Notes: a model not told the origin generated them from the letters alone. A DNA stretch of 64,000 nt from Spongiibacter thalassae (GCF_012272835.1 NZ_JAAWWK010000008.1:1-64000); one strand, 5' to 3'; positions 43,358 to 52,935 are shown, counted from the stretch's first letter. Numbers and translations are program-made.

Positions 43358-44581
43358 ATGTCGATGATTATTGACCGCCGCCTGAATGACCGTAATAAAA
43401 ACGCGACCAATCGCCAGCGGTTTATCAGGCGTTACAAGGCGCAACTGAAACGGTCTGTGACGGATCTTGTCGCCGAGCGCTCCATAACCGATATGGGGCG
43501 GGGTGGTGAGGTAGGCATCCCGGTCAAGGATATTTCCGAGCCGCGCTTTCGCGTGGGCCAAGGGGGTGACCGGGACATGGTTCACCCGGGCAACCACAGC
43601 TTTTCGCCGGGTGATTTGATCGAAAAACCCCAGGGGGGAGGTGGCGGAGGTAGTGGTCAAGGCGGGGGCGGCGAAGGTGGCGACGGCCAGGACAATTTTA
43701 TGTTCACCCTGTCGAAGGAAGAATTTATGAATCTGTTCTTCGACGACCTCGAGTTGCCCGACCTCGCGCGAACCATGCTGGGCGACGCCCACCAATTTAC
43801 GATGCGTCGCGCCGGCTATACTCCCAGCGGCGTGCCGGCAAACCTGTCGGTAAGGCGCTCGCTGCAAAATGCGATGGCCCGTAAAATAGCACTGGCATCG
43901 CCACTGAAGCGCGAGCTTCGCGAGCTGGAGGCCGCGGGGGGGGATCCTGACGAGATTCAGGCGTTGAAAGACCGCATCGAACGGATTCCTTTTCTGGATG
44001 AGTACGACCTGCGTTTTCGTCATAAGGTGAAGGAGCCAAAACCCATCAGTCGCGCGGTCATGTTTTGCCTGATGGATGTGTCGGCGTCGATGTCGGAGCA
44101 AAAAAAGGATTTGGCCAAACGGTTTTTTACCCTGCTCTATCTGTTTCTCAGTCGCAAGTACGAGCATGTTGACCTGATTTTTATCCGCCATACCTCCAAC
44201 GCCGAAGAAGTGGATGAAGACGCGTTCTTTAATGATCCGCAAACCGGTGGCACCGTGGTGATGTCGGCGCTGAATCTTATGGCCGAGATTATTGAAGAAC
44301 GCTACCCCAGTAGTGAGTGGAACATCTACGGCTCCCAGGTTTCTGACGGCGACGCCTTCGGCAGCGACCCCCAGCGCAGCTGCTCGCGCCTGAGCAAGGA
44401 TATTCTGCCGCTGTGTCGCTATTTCGCCTATGTTGAAGTGCCGGATAGCCCTACCAGTATTACGCCTCTGGCGGCGGCCTACAGTCAGATTCAGAACAGT
44501 AATTTTGCCATGCGAACAGTGATGCATCGCAGCGATGTCTACCCGGTGTTGAGAGATTTGTTTCAGCGGGAGGCCGCATGA
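43358..44581 (+). CDS. yeaH: YeaH/YhbH (DUF444) family protein
   Basis: The 407-residue protein contains a von Willebrand A-like fold in its second half with DVSASM as the metal-adhesion DxSxS motif. A glycine-rich linker lies around residues 90-110. It is always found with PrkA and SpoVR and is thought to be part of a stress complex with PrkA. The stop codon overlaps the spoVR start (ATGA). Confidence 0.93.
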   Translation: MSMIIDRRLNDRNKNATNRQRFIRRYKAQLKRSVTDLVAERSITDMGRGGEVGIPVKDISEPRFRVGQGGDRDMVHPGNHSFSPGDLIEKPQGGGGGGSGQGGGGEGGDGQDNFMFTLSKEEFMNLFFDDLELPDLARTMLGDAHQFTMRRAGYTPSGVPANLSVRRSLQNAMARKIALASPLKRELRELEAAGGDPDEIQALKDRIERIPFLDEYDLRFRHKVKEPKPISRAVMFCLMDVSASMSEQKKDLAKRFFTLLYLFLSRKYEHVDLIFIRHTSNAEEVDEDAFFNDPQTGGTVVMSALNLMAEIIEERYPSSEWNIYGSQVSDGDAFGSDPQRSCSRLSKDILPLCRYFAYVEVPDSPTSITPLAAAYSQIQNSNFAMRTVMHRSDVYPVLRDLFQREAA

Positions 44582-46110
44582 CGATAGAGGCAAAGGCAGA
44601 CCGGGTACTGTCCCGTGGGGGCGACTGGGATTTCGACCTACTGCGCACCTACGACGCGGAAATTCGCGCCATTGCGGAGGAGTTTGAGCTTGATACCTAC
44701 CCCAATCAGATTGAGGTAATTGCCTCCGAGCAAATGCTGGATGCCTACGCCTCGGTGGGGCTGCCAATCAGCTATACCCACTGGAGCTACGGCAAGGAAT
44801 TTATCCGCAATGAAGAGGCGTACCGGCGAGGCATGCGCGGTCTGGCCTATGAGTTGGTGATCAACTCCGACCCCTGTATCGCCTACCTGATGGAAGATAA
44901 CAGTATGCCCATGCAGGCGCTGGTTATCGCCCATGCCTGTTATGGCCACAACTCCTTTTTCAAGGGCAATTATCTGTTCAAGCAGTGGACCAGTGCCGAC
45001 GGCATAGTGGACTACATGGTATTTGCCAAGAACTATATCTTTTCCTGTGAGCAGAAATACGGCATCGACAAGGTAGAGGAGACCCTCGATGCCTGCCATG
45101 CATTGATGGACCACGGTGTGGACCGCTTTCACCGGCCGTCGCCGCTTTCTGCCCAGGAGGAACAGCACCGGCAGCACGAGCGCGCCGAGCACGCCCGTAA
45201 ACAGTTCGATGATATATGGCGAACCCTGCCCCGCAGCGCGGTGGACGCCGAGGAAAAAACAGCCAAAAAGCGCAATGTCTTTCCGCCGGAGCCGCAGGAG
45301 AACCTGCTGTATTTCATAGAAAAGTACTCGCCAACCCTGGAAACCTGGCAGAGGGAAATTGTGCGCATTGTGCGCAAGCTCGCGCAGTATTTTTATCCCC
45401 AGGGCATGACCAAGGTGATGAATGAGGGGTGGGCGACATTCTGGCATTACACCCTGCTCAACGAGATGTACGACCGCGGTCTGGTAGACGAAGGATTTAT
45501 GTTCGAAATTTTGCAGTCCCACACCAATGTGGTGATGCAGCCCGGCTACGATCAGCGAGGGTATTCGGGTATTAACCCCTATGCTCTGGGCTTTGCAATG
45601 TTCAAGGATTTGCGGCGTATCTGCGAGCACCCCGATGCCGAGGACAGGGAGTGGTTCCCGGATATCGTCGACAAGGACTGGCGGCAGGTGCTTGATTTCG
45701 CCATGCGCAACTACAAGGATGAGTCATTTATCGCCCAGTATCTATCGCCGAAATTGATTCGTGAATTCCACCTGTTCGCTATTGCCGATGAACAAAAGGC
45801 GGAGCATTACCGGGTGGATGCCATCCACAATGAAGCGGGTTATCGTGAAGTGCGACGCAAGCTCTCGCGGCAGTACAACCGGGATATTCTGGTGCCGGAT
45901 ATTCAGATTCAACGCTATGAACATATGGGTGATCGCTCGCTGGTACTGCGCTACAACCGGCTGCGGGACCGCCCCCTCACCGATGATGCCACCGAGGTGT
46001 TAAAGCACCTGAGCTGCTTGTGGGGATTCAAGGTGACCATGGAAATTTTTGACGAGAAGGAAGGCGTGGTCGATAAAATGGAGGTTTTGCCCGCAGGGCA
46101 GCGGGCATAG
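44578..46110 (+). CDS. spoVR: SpoVR-family protein
   Basis: The 510-residue protein matches the SpoVR family along its length: THWSYGKEF, YELVINSDPCIAYLMEDN, AHACYGHNSFFKGNYLF and HYTLLNEMYDRG. The Bacillus namesake affects spore cortex, but in gammaproteobacteria (YcgB) the role is unknown and linked to stationary phase. Third gene of the prkA-yeaH-spoVR operon, overlapping yeaH by four bases. It converges with the enoyl-CoA hydratase-like gene. Confidence 0.94.
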   Translation: MTIEAKADRVLSRGGDWDFDLLRTYDAEIRAIAEEFELDTYPNQIEVIASEQMLDAYASVGLPISYTHWSYGKEFIRNEEAYRRGMRGLAYELVINSDPCIAYLMEDNSMPMQALVIAHACYGHNSFFKGNYLFKQWTSADGIVDYMVFAKNYIFSCEQKYGIDKVEETLDACHALMDHGVDRFHRPSPLSAQEEQHRQHERAEHARKQFDDIWRTLPRSAVDAEEKTAKKRNVFPPEPQENLLYFIEKYSPTLETWQREIVRIVRKLAQYFYPQGMTKVMNEGWATFWHYTLLNEMYDRGLVDEGFMFEILQSHTNVVMQPGYDQRGYSGINPYALGFAMFKDLRRICEHPDAEDREWFPDIVDKDWRQVLDFAMRNYKDESFIAQYLSPKLIREFHLFAIADEQKAEHYRVDAIHNEAGYREVRRKLSRQYNRDILVPDIQIQRYEHMGDRSLVLRYNRLRDRPLTDDATEVLKHLSCLWGFKVTMEIFDEKEGVVDKMEVLPAGQRA

Positions 46111-46129
46111 GCAGTCGACCGGTCGTGGG

Positions 46130-46945
46130 CTATTTTCCGGTAAAGGTTGGCGTGGTTTTATCGAAGAACGCATTAACCGCAGCAATATGATCCTCGGTGC
46201 CGTGGCACATGGCCTGTACGTCGGCACAGGTGTCGAGAAAGTCTTCCAGTTCCTGGCGTTGGGCCAGCTTCATCAGACGCTTGGTCTGACGCAGGGCGAT
46301 TGGCGGCTTGCTGGCGTAGTCGCTGGCGTAGCGTTCTGCGCAGGCCATTAGCGCCTCATCTGTGGTTTTTTCCAGCAGTATTCCCATGTTCAGAGCCTCG
46401 TCGGCATTGATGATGCGGCCGCTGAAGCTGAGCTCGGCGGCGCGCTGATAACCGATCAGGCGTTGCAGAAACCACGCACCACCGTCGCCGGGAATAATGC
46501 CGAGGTTGATAAAGGTTTCGCCAAAGCGGGTGGCGTCGCAGCCAATGCGCAGATCACACATTGAGCACAGATCAAAGCCCGCGCCCACGGCCGCGCCATT
46601 AACCGCCGCAATGGTGACGATTTCGGCGCTGTGCATGGTGCGGGACATACGTTGAATACCCCGGCGGTAGCTGTCGCTGATTTCATTGGGAGTGCCGCCG
46701 AACATGCCGGTTTGGTCACGCATTTCTTTCACGTTGCCGCCTGCGCTGAAGGCGCGGCCAGAGCCGGTCAGTATCAGGCAGGAAATGTCCCGGTTGCTGT
46801 TCGCCCATTCTACAGTGGTGCAGATATCGTCGATTAGCCGAGTGCCGGTCAGGGCGTTACGAACATCGTCGCGTTCAAAGCGCAGCACCGCGTAGCGGCC
46901 GTGCAGGGTAAGGCTGGCATCTGTCGAGATAGCTGGAAGAGTCAT
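46130..46945 (-). CDS. Enoyl-CoA hydratase/isomerase family protein
   Basis: The 271-residue crotonase-fold protein has the oxyanion-hole and substrate loops SAGGNVKEM, AAVNGAAVGAGFDLCSMCDLRIG and FINLGIIPGDGGAWFL. The acidic residues expected of hydratases are only partly present, so an isomerase or other acyl-CoA activity is possible. An earlier in-frame TTG (46963) exists, but the ATG at 46945 has GAGG nine bases upstream. It ends close to the convergent spoVR stop. Confidence 0.87.
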   Translation of the reverse strand: MTLPAISTDASLTLHGRYAVLRFERDDVRNALTGTRLIDDICTTVEWANSNRDISCLILTGSGRAFSAGGNVKEMRDQTGMFGGTPNEISDSYRRGIQRMSRTMHSAEIVTIAAVNGAAVGAGFDLCSMCDLRIGCDATRFGETFINLGIIPGDGGAWFLQRLIGYQRAAELSFSGRIINADEALNMGILLEKTTDEALMACAERYASDYASKPPIALRQTKRLMKLAQRQELEDFLDTCADVQAMCHGTEDHIAAVNAFFDKTTPTFTGK

Positions 46946-46999
46946 TGGCGTGGCCTCAGTCAAATAAACTGATTATGCCACAGTTCCGCTTTCGTCTGC

Positions 47000-47707
47000 T
47001 CAGACGCCGGGTTTCGTGGCAATTGGTGCGCGCAGGAGGAGGTTAACCAGCAGATTGACGAACAGGATGTATTTACGTTCCCCGGCGACTAGAATGCACT
47101 CTTCGTTACCGTGGTTGGTGGGGGTGTGGTGCTCGCCCTGTTGGTAGGTAATGAAATCGCCGGATTTGTAATCCCCGTACTCGTCGGAATAGCCGCCACA
47201 GATCACCAGTTTGTATTCGTTTCTGGTATAGCAGTGTCGGGGGATGGTCGCCTTGGGTTTTATCTGCATGATGACGATCGTGCTGTTCTGACTTCTCAGA
47301 GTTCGATATCGGCTGCCCTTCCACAGAAAGTTCCAGCGAATGTTTTTGTGGTGACCTCTTTCAAGGAGCTCCAGCACTCGGTAGATGCTGCTGTCGAACT
47401 CGTGGCTGATGTTCAGCAGCAAGTGCTCCAGTTCATCGGTGGCGAGTGCGCTTTCCAAGTCGGCGATACGACTTTTTATGTCGTCCCTGGCGGAGGGCTT
47501 CAGTGGAATAGGGGTGGTTTCTTCCAGCAAGGTGCCGTAGCGCTCATCGGTGTGCATCAGCCGTTCGACGCAGTGCTGGCAGGATTTCATATGCCAGTGG
47601 ATAAAGAGGGTTCTGGCGGTGTCGAGGGTGCCTCGGGCGAACTGCTGAATTAGAGAATCATGGGGGTGAGTAAAATAACCCTCTTCTCTCCCGCTTATAG
47701 TGGTCAT
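47000..47707 (-). CDS. ChrR-like anti-sigma factor, zinc N-domain and intact cupin
   Basis: The 235-residue protein resembles ChrR. An N-terminal zinc anti-sigma domain has His39-x3-Cys43-x2-Cys46 plus His14/His16. The C-terminal cupin (about 140-225) keeps likely metal ligands in PRHCYTRNEYKLV and GEHHTPTNHG. ChrR holds an ECF sigma factor until singlet oxygen or peroxide is sensed. No sigma gene is adjacent; the nearest is at 52936, next to a paralogue of this protein. It diverges from the 452-residue unknown gene, with a TATAAT-like box on the minus strand (47776-47781). Confidence 0.8.
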   Translation of the reverse strand: MTTISGREEGYFTHPHDSLIQQFARGTLDTARTLFIHWHMKSCQHCVERLMHTDERYGTLLEETTPIPLKPSARDDIKSRIADLESALATDELEHLLLNISHEFDSSIYRVLELLERGHHKNIRWNFLWKGSRYRTLRSQNSTIVIMQIKPKATIPRHCYTRNEYKLVICGGYSDEYGDYKSGDFITYQQGEHHTPTNHGNEECILVAGERKYILFVNLLVNLLLRAPIATKPGV

Positions 47708-48040
47708 GGCTGTACCCGATGTCGAGATCCTCGCTGGGCGCCAGGATTATTGATTTAAATTGTGATGATTGTCTCATTATAGCCATTGCTTTTTAAAAAA
47801 CGATACGGGTATGCCCCTACGTGAAGTGTGGTGTTGAGGGGCCGCGCCATGTTTTGAGGGAGATGAAAGTGGTAAATCGTAGATCACGCTTTGGTTGGTG
47901 GTGTGACATAGTTTGCTGAATTTAAATAGAAAGGGTTGTTGTCAGTTTACTTCAATCTGCTGTTTGGTGGCGGGCGTATAAAGAAAGATTATTCAGTGAA
48001 AGTCCGGTAAGAACACTCCGGGCGGTACAGGCGGAAGTCG
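47708..48040. other. Divergent promoter region of the unknown module
   Basis: No gene is supported in this 333-base gap between the divergent ChrR-like gene and the unknown module. A TATAAT-like -10 box for the leftward gene lies at 47776-47781. AT-rich stretches near 47930-47990 may hold the rightward promoter; no clear sigma-70 or ECF box could be assigned. GGAAG precedes the start at 48041. Confidence 0.5.
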
Positions 48041-49399
48041 ATGGGATTCGGAAACATAGTGCAGCAATGGATGGCGGAACAGGGGCAGGGTTTTTCGCAT
48101 TCGCAGAGTGATGCGGAGGAGGCCAACGCCGTCGGTGGGCTGTATTCGGGCCAGTCAGAGCAATTGGCGGCGGAATACAGCTTGTCGTTTACCGAGCTTG
48201 TTTGCGATCTGGCCCCGGATATTCTGGAAGAGAGAGTAACCTCCGAGCGTCTGGACCTTCTGTTTCTTCGTGTGCAGCACTGTATAAATGACGCACTGGG
48301 GCGTGCGATGAAAAGCGCGCTCTATAGTCACTTCTATGTTTTTTCGGAGGCCAGCTTCATCGATTGCCTGTACCGCTACATTAATTCCCGGCGCGGGCTG
48401 TGTATGGTAGTTGATCTAAAAGCGTTGGACGCCTTTGTTACTGACCAAAAGCCGTCGGGGCCGTTGAGCGAAGGCGTGATCATTATCGGTATTGATCGTC
48501 AGGATTTCGACTATTCCGGTAGTTTGCGTTCCAGGCTTAATCAACGGCTTGATCGGGAATATTCGGTGGTGTTTCGACGTAAATTCCTGGAGCGGCTGCA
48601 TTATGGCGAGAAAAAGCCGCCGAGTCTTGAGGAGCTGCACAAGATTTCCTACAGCGCCCATATCGAGTTGTTTGACCAGGTGGTGGGCGAGCTGGTCGAC
48701 GAAATTATTCCCTTTGCGCAAATAGATGATCGCGTGTCTGCCGGCGCTATGCCGGCGGGGAGCATGCATTTTGTGATTTGTAATGCGCCCATTTACAGCT
48801 TGGCTACACAGATAGAGAGCGAGTGGCACAGCAGTGATCCGGTTGAGATTGAACGGGCCTATTTCGCGGCATGCCAGCAACGCTTTGAACAGCCAATGTA
48901 TCTGTTGATTCGCTCGGGCCATCCACAAGTAAGCAATGCGCTGTTTGATCTTCGTCGTGAAGCCGGTAGTGGCTTGCGAGAAAAATGTCCTGTGCGGAGA
49001 TCGCAGCTTTGGGAGGTTGATGAGGGGAGGTGGCAGCGCCCCGGGCTGTATCAGGTTGAGGGGCTGATGCGTCTGAACAACTATTGCACGGTGTCAGGTG
49101 TCGCCGAGTGGGCCCAGCGAAGCGGTTTGAAGCAGGTAGACGTATTGGATTATTTACTGACTCACGATGCGCGTGAGCTATTTCCTGCGCGCGCTGACTG
49201 GGAAGTCTGCCTGCGCAACAACGGTGTTTGCGGGGTTTATCGTTATGACGACGCCGCAGAGGGCGAGGCCAAGTCTTTGTATGGTTCGGTCGAGCGGCTC
49301 AAACCTCTCATTGGGTCGTTGAGTCTGGCGGCTCGGCGCCGTCGCGATCGTACGCGGGAGGCACCGCAACGCCCGTCTTCCGCCGAGAAGGCGCCATGA
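48041..49399 (+). CDS. Unrecognised 452-residue soluble protein, first gene of the module
   Basis: I do not recognise a family. The protein has no signal peptide or membrane segment. Residues about 40-140 are mostly helical. A strand-rich stretch with GVIIIGIDRQDFDYSG lies near 146-162. Around residue 330 QVEGLMRLNNYCTVSGVAEWAQRSGLKQVDVLDYLL resembles a helix-turn-helix or winged-helix segment, which would be its only hint of function. The tail is basic and disordered (AARRRRDRTREAPQ). Its TGA overlaps the ATG of the 603-residue gene (ATGA), so the two are translationally coupled and probably partners. Confidence 0.8.
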   Translation: MGFGNIVQQWMAEQGQGFSHSQSDAEEANAVGGLYSGQSEQLAAEYSLSFTELVCDLAPDILEERVTSERLDLLFLRVQHCINDALGRAMKSALYSHFYVFSEASFIDCLYRYINSRRGLCMVVDLKALDAFVTDQKPSGPLSEGVIIIGIDRQDFDYSGSLRSRLNQRLDREYSVVFRRKFLERLHYGEKKPPSLEELHKISYSAHIELFDQVVGELVDEIIPFAQIDDRVSAGAMPAGSMHFVICNAPIYSLATQIESEWHSSDPVEIERAYFAACQQRFEQPMYLLIRSGHPQVSNALFDLRREAGSGLREKCPVRRSQLWEVDEGRWQRPGLYQVEGLMRLNNYCTVSGVAEWAQRSGLKQVDVLDYLLTHDARELFPARADWEVCLRNNGVCGVYRYDDAAEGEAKSLYGSVERLKPLIGSLSLAARRRRDRTREAPQRPSSAEKAP

Positions 49400-51207
49400 C
49401 GCCCGTACTGGTCGGTCAGCGCCGCGACCGTTCTGGCGGCCTACAACGGCTGAGGCCAGAGGACATTGCTCGGCAGGCTGAGTCGCTGCAGCCCTTGTTG
49501 GATTTGGTAGAAGGCATACAAGCCCAGGACGGTGGTATGGGCTTTTCGAGTTTTGTAAACCTGATCTCACTGGAGTACCGCGGTCGAGCGATAGAGGCCG
49601 ATAGTACGGCTTGGGGGCAGTGCTGCGCCGCCATCGTCAAGCGCTACGTTGACTATGTGCTGAGAGAATGCGCGCAGGAGCAGCGGCGGGCGTTGGCCTT
49701 TTTTATGGCCTCCCCCCGTGGACATGTCGTGCGGGAATGGCTTACCGACGGTGGCGGTGGGGCGCGCTTGCTGGTGGTGCGTATCTCGACCCTGAGAAAT
49801 ATTCAGGTTGCGGTTGATCCGCGGTCCTCTGTGGGTGCGGTGACGCTGTGGGATAGCGAGCCTCCGCTTCTCGAGTGTGAGCTTGATCTGTCGGAGGTCT
49901 GTTGCCGTCTGAATGCGAAATTACGCGATATGGCCGTGGTGGGGGAGGCCTTGAATGATCGTGTGCTGCATCTCCGCCTGCGTGATATGCGTGATCGTTA
50001 CGAAAGCCGGTTGTCAGAGCTGTTGGCTGAATTGAATGAGGACGTTGTGCGGCAGGTTGTCGAAAAGCTTAAGGCAATGCTGTTGGACACGACTCTTGTT
50101 GGGGCTGCGGGGGCAGATGTCGGGGCAATCAACATCGGCGCCACTGAGAGTCGTGGTGGCTGGTGGGGGCGTTCGGTTGATGCGGAAAAAGCCTATTTTG
50201 CCTTTTTGCTTGGCAATCGAAAGGTCGGACGCCGGTTTACCATGGATTCCAACCATGCTCGGGTTGCAGATGCAGATTGCACCGCATTTATGCAGGAGGG
50301 TGATGATCGCATTTACGTTGATGAGCGTATAGAACCTCGAGCGCGCTACTTTTGCCGTGACGCTGAAATTCGCCGTGTGCCGCCCTTGTCGGCGCGTGAA
50401 GGGTTGGTTGAGGCGTGTGCCGAGCAAGGCGACCTTAATACCGAGCCGTTGAGTGAGCTGATTGGCAAAGGGGAAAAGCATGTGCGGCGTTTTGAAGGCG
50501 ATTTCAGTGAGGCGTTGTCAGAGCACCGTTGGTTGTTGGCGCTGAAATACACCGGGCTTTTGGGCGTTTGTCCTTCGCATAGTGAGTTGCTCCGGGCCAG
50601 AAGGGGGCTCTCCCCAGGTGTTTGGGAAGGGGCTGATGCTCCGGTATTTCCGGCTGTGGGAGAGTTGGTGTTCAGGCCGCCGGCGTCCCTGCGTCTTCCG
50701 CTGCATATGTTCTCTCTCGCGTATCGAAGAAACCTTTCCCGCGACGTTGCGGCAATGGTGGAAGAGGCTCCTCACTTGTCATGTTATGTAGAGGTGGAGC
50801 GCGAGGTTGGTGAGCCCCTTTATCGCCCGAAATTTGCGGAGTTTATGGAGGATCTGGCGTTTATATTCAATACGAGGTCAGTGTCTCCCGTTGGTGCGAT
50901 AGCCTCGGTGCAGCGATACATTGACAGCGCCAAGGAGGTGCTGGCAGAGATTGAAGAGGCCAATAGGGGAGACTCTTTGTCTTTCGGTGAGCGCTGGTAT
51001 GTCACCAGGCTGGAGTACGACGGCTTGCCGGAGGCCGACGCAATTTTTTGCTCTGGTGTGCGGTCTGCGGCGGATTTGCTTGGTCTGGAAGAGGCGGAAT
51101 TGGCCGATATGGCGTTGAAGAGCAATGACGCCGCGCAGGTTTGGCAGGGTGTGCGCCGTTATCAGGAAAAAATCAGGGCGGGTGATGCGATTTTTTCCGC
51201 CTACTAG
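49396..51207 (+). CDS. Unrecognised 603-residue soluble protein, second gene of the module
   Basis: No known domain is recognised and no signal peptide or membrane segment is seen. The middle (about 185-235) is rich in charged heptad-like helices (RLRDMRDRYESRLSELLAEL), possibly a coiled coil. The C-terminus contains GVRSAADLLGLEEAELADMA, similar to a helix-hairpin-helix or SAM-like motif, which could bind nucleic acid or protein. It starts inside the stop of the 452-residue gene and is followed after 107 bases by the GspE/MshE-N-like gene. Both large proteins look co-expressed and may form a cytoplasmic complex. Confidence 0.8.
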   Translation: MTPVLVGQRRDRSGGLQRLRPEDIARQAESLQPLLDLVEGIQAQDGGMGFSSFVNLISLEYRGRAIEADSTAWGQCCAAIVKRYVDYVLRECAQEQRRALAFFMASPRGHVVREWLTDGGGGARLLVVRISTLRNIQVAVDPRSSVGAVTLWDSEPPLLECELDLSEVCCRLNAKLRDMAVVGEALNDRVLHLRLRDMRDRYESRLSELLAELNEDVVRQVVEKLKAMLLDTTLVGAAGADVGAINIGATESRGGWWGRSVDAEKAYFAFLLGNRKVGRRFTMDSNHARVADADCTAFMQEGDDRIYVDERIEPRARYFCRDAEIRRVPPLSAREGLVEACAEQGDLNTEPLSELIGKGEKHVRRFEGDFSEALSEHRWLLALKYTGLLGVCPSHSELLRARRGLSPGVWEGADAPVFPAVGELVFRPPASLRLPLHMFSLAYRRNLSRDVAAMVEEAPHLSCYVEVEREVGEPLYRPKFAEFMEDLAFIFNTRSVSPVGAIASVQRYIDSAKEVLAEIEEANRGDSLSFGERWYVTRLEYDGLPEADAIFCSGVRSAADLLGLEEAELADMALKSNDAAQVWQGVRRYQEKIRAGDAIFSAY

Positions 51208-51314
51208 ATGCTTGGGGAGGTGATCCCGGGGGTGTTTGTTAGTGAACGGGTTGATGTTGCGCTATGTGCATTGCCCAGTTTTCGTTGCTGGGTAAGTTGT
51301 CCGAGGGAGGTCAA

Positions 51315-51833
51315 ATGTCTGTTGAAAAAAGCCTCATCATGAAAATGAACCGAGAGGGGGTGATTACGAGCCAAAAAGCCGTTTCTCTGATGAGGGAGTT
51401 CGCGCGTCGCGATGATGGCTACGGCGGCAACGAGGACACGATTATGTCGGAACTCATGATTAGCGAAAGGGAGCTGACGGAGTTCAAGGCCGCTTACTAT
51501 GGTATTGAAATTTTTAATCAGCAGACTGTCAATGTGGATGTTTTTCAGCTTCAGCGCGCAGACAGCGGTTTCTACCGGCGTTTTGGCTGCGCGCCGGTGG
51601 CAGTGAAAGACGGGGTTACTCACGTAATGGTTGTCGATTACAACAATTCGGTCGCGGAAGGTTTGAAAGGCAAGTATGGGCGGCATATCGCTTATCAGGT
51701 CAGTGCGCGACAATTGCAGCAGTACCTGGATCGCGGCCTGGGTGGGCAGCGGCTTGGCGCTTCATCGAGTGGCGGTTTCAGTGCCGGCTTGGTGAAAGGG
51801 CGTGCAACGCAGGCGGATGATGTTTTGAGCTGA
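51315..51833 (+). CDS. Free-standing GspE/MshE N-terminal-like protein
   Basis: The 172-residue protein resembles the N-terminal domain of type II secretion/type IV pilus ATPases (T2SSE_N, MshEN). It has a helical part (MNREGVITSQKAVSLMREFA and ISERELTEFKAAYYGIEIF) and then an alpha/beta part with FGCAPVAVKDGVTHVMVVDYNNS. No ATPase domain follows. MshEN domains bind c-di-GMP through RLG...Q motifs; those landmarks are not evident, so binding is uncertain. A Ser/Gly tail (GASSSGGFSAG) ends the protein. GAGGGAGG precedes the ATG at 51315, preferred over an upstream in-frame codon. Confidence 0.72.
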   Translation: MSVEKSLIMKMNREGVITSQKAVSLMREFARRDDGYGGNEDTIMSELMISERELTEFKAAYYGIEIFNQQTVNVDVFQLQRADSGFYRRFGCAPVAVKDGVTHVMVVDYNNSVAEGLKGKYGRHIAYQVSARQLQQYLDRGLGGQRLGASSSGGFSAGLVKGRATQADDVLS

Positions 51834-52149
51834 GGTCTATCGCCCTAAAATCCATAGGCATTGTTTTTTCATCCGACTGGGGCCTTCGGCCGTTTAGGGC
51901 ATTGGCCATTTGTGCGTTGATGGCTGTGTGGCGTTAGTAGAGTGAATCCTCTGAATAACCTCCGGTTAAATTTACGTGAAGCCTATCCCTGCGAGGCTGG
52001 GTTACGGTGGAATTTTGTTGACATAAATATATTATTAATATAAGGCTGGTGTGGTGCTGTCGAAGCGGTAGCAGGGGCTGGGTGCGAGTGCAGCCGGCAT
52101 CGTGCGAAATACGTGGCCGCAAGGCGGCGTCAACATACGGAGTTTATAA
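51834..52149. promoter_or_regulatory. Promoter region of the second anti-sigma/sigma pair
   Basis: A sigma-70-like promoter is visible: TTGACA at 52018-52023, a 15-base spacer and TATAAG at 52039-52044. No gene lies in the 316-base gap. An ATACGGAG site precedes the GTG at 52150. Confidence 0.55.
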
Positions 52150-52860
52150 GTGAGTAATAGCCTGGCACCGAAAGCGGTGCATCCTGATATCGAGCTGCTC
52201 CGGGCCTGTGCCTTGGGAGTATTGCCCGTATCAACCCAGGCGTTGATTCGCTTCCATGTCAATAACTGTGAAATTTGTCACGCCAGTGTCGAAGAAATGG
52301 AGGTCGCTGAAGGTGCAAAGCTTGCAGATATGCCGCCGGTTGATCCGCGGCGCAATGGTCGTGACGATATTATTCGTCGCGTGCGCGCCGTCGGTTTGGG
52401 TGTTGAGGCGAGTGAGTTGATTGAAGAGCTGCAGTCGCCGCAGCCCCTGCGGGATGCAGTTCCCCCCGCCGTACAGAGTTTATTGCAGGACTTTGCACCG
52501 ACGATGTTGCGCTCCCTCAAATGGCGAGCGATTGCCGTAGGGGTCCGCTTGTCGCGGCTGTGCCAAGGGGGCGAGCGACTCACGGTAGTCTCGCTGGAAA
52601 CCGAGCGCAGTCGTATGCCAGAGGCGCGGGCGCGGGTTACTCAGCATGCATTGGTGCTCGAAGGCTTGATGCAAGTGGGAACGGGAACCTACAAAGAGGG
52701 CGATTTTCTCACCTGGTTGGCAGGGGAGTCGTGGAGCCCGGCGAACGCGTCGAGGGCGAGGTGTGTCTTTGTCGCTGGAGATGTCCGCGCCCTTCGATTT
52801 AAAAGGTGGTACACAAACATGTTGGTGCGTTTTTATCGTGTCACGGCGCTGCACGGGTGA
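52150..52860 (+). CDS. ChrR-like anti-sigma factor with degenerate cupin
   Basis: The 236-residue protein is a paralogue of the one at 47000-47707. The zinc anti-sigma signature is complete: His11, His36, Cys40 and Cys43 (FHVNNCEICH). The C-terminal cupin fold is recognisable (TGTYKEGDFLTWLAGESWSPAN), but the metal-binding His/Glu residues of its paralogue are replaced (PEARARVTQHALV, ESWSP). It may therefore sense something other than a metal-mediated oxidant. The start is GTG with CGGAG upstream. The ECF sigma gene follows after 75 bases. Confidence 0.82.
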   Translation: MSNSLAPKAVHPDIELLRACALGVLPVSTQALIRFHVNNCEICHASVEEMEVAEGAKLADMPPVDPRRNGRDDIIRRVRAVGLGVEASELIEELQSPQPLRDAVPPAVQSLLQDFAPTMLRSLKWRAIAVGVRLSRLCQGGERLTVVSLETERSRMPEARARVTQHALVLEGLMQVGTGTYKEGDFLTWLAGESWSPANASRARCVFVAGDVRALRFKRWYTNMLVRFYRVTALHG

Positions 52861-52935
52861 TAGTGTCGATGGCGTGTGTTGTAACGATCGGCGCAATTTT
52901 GCAGTGCTTTTTCGGCAGCGGCAATCGCTCTGGGG

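Noticed and set aside
43334-44767. Long open frame on the minus strand, 477 codons
   Set aside because: It is antisense to yeaH and the start of spoVR, both well-supported genes. Its translation has no recognisable domain and reflects GC-rich third-position bias.
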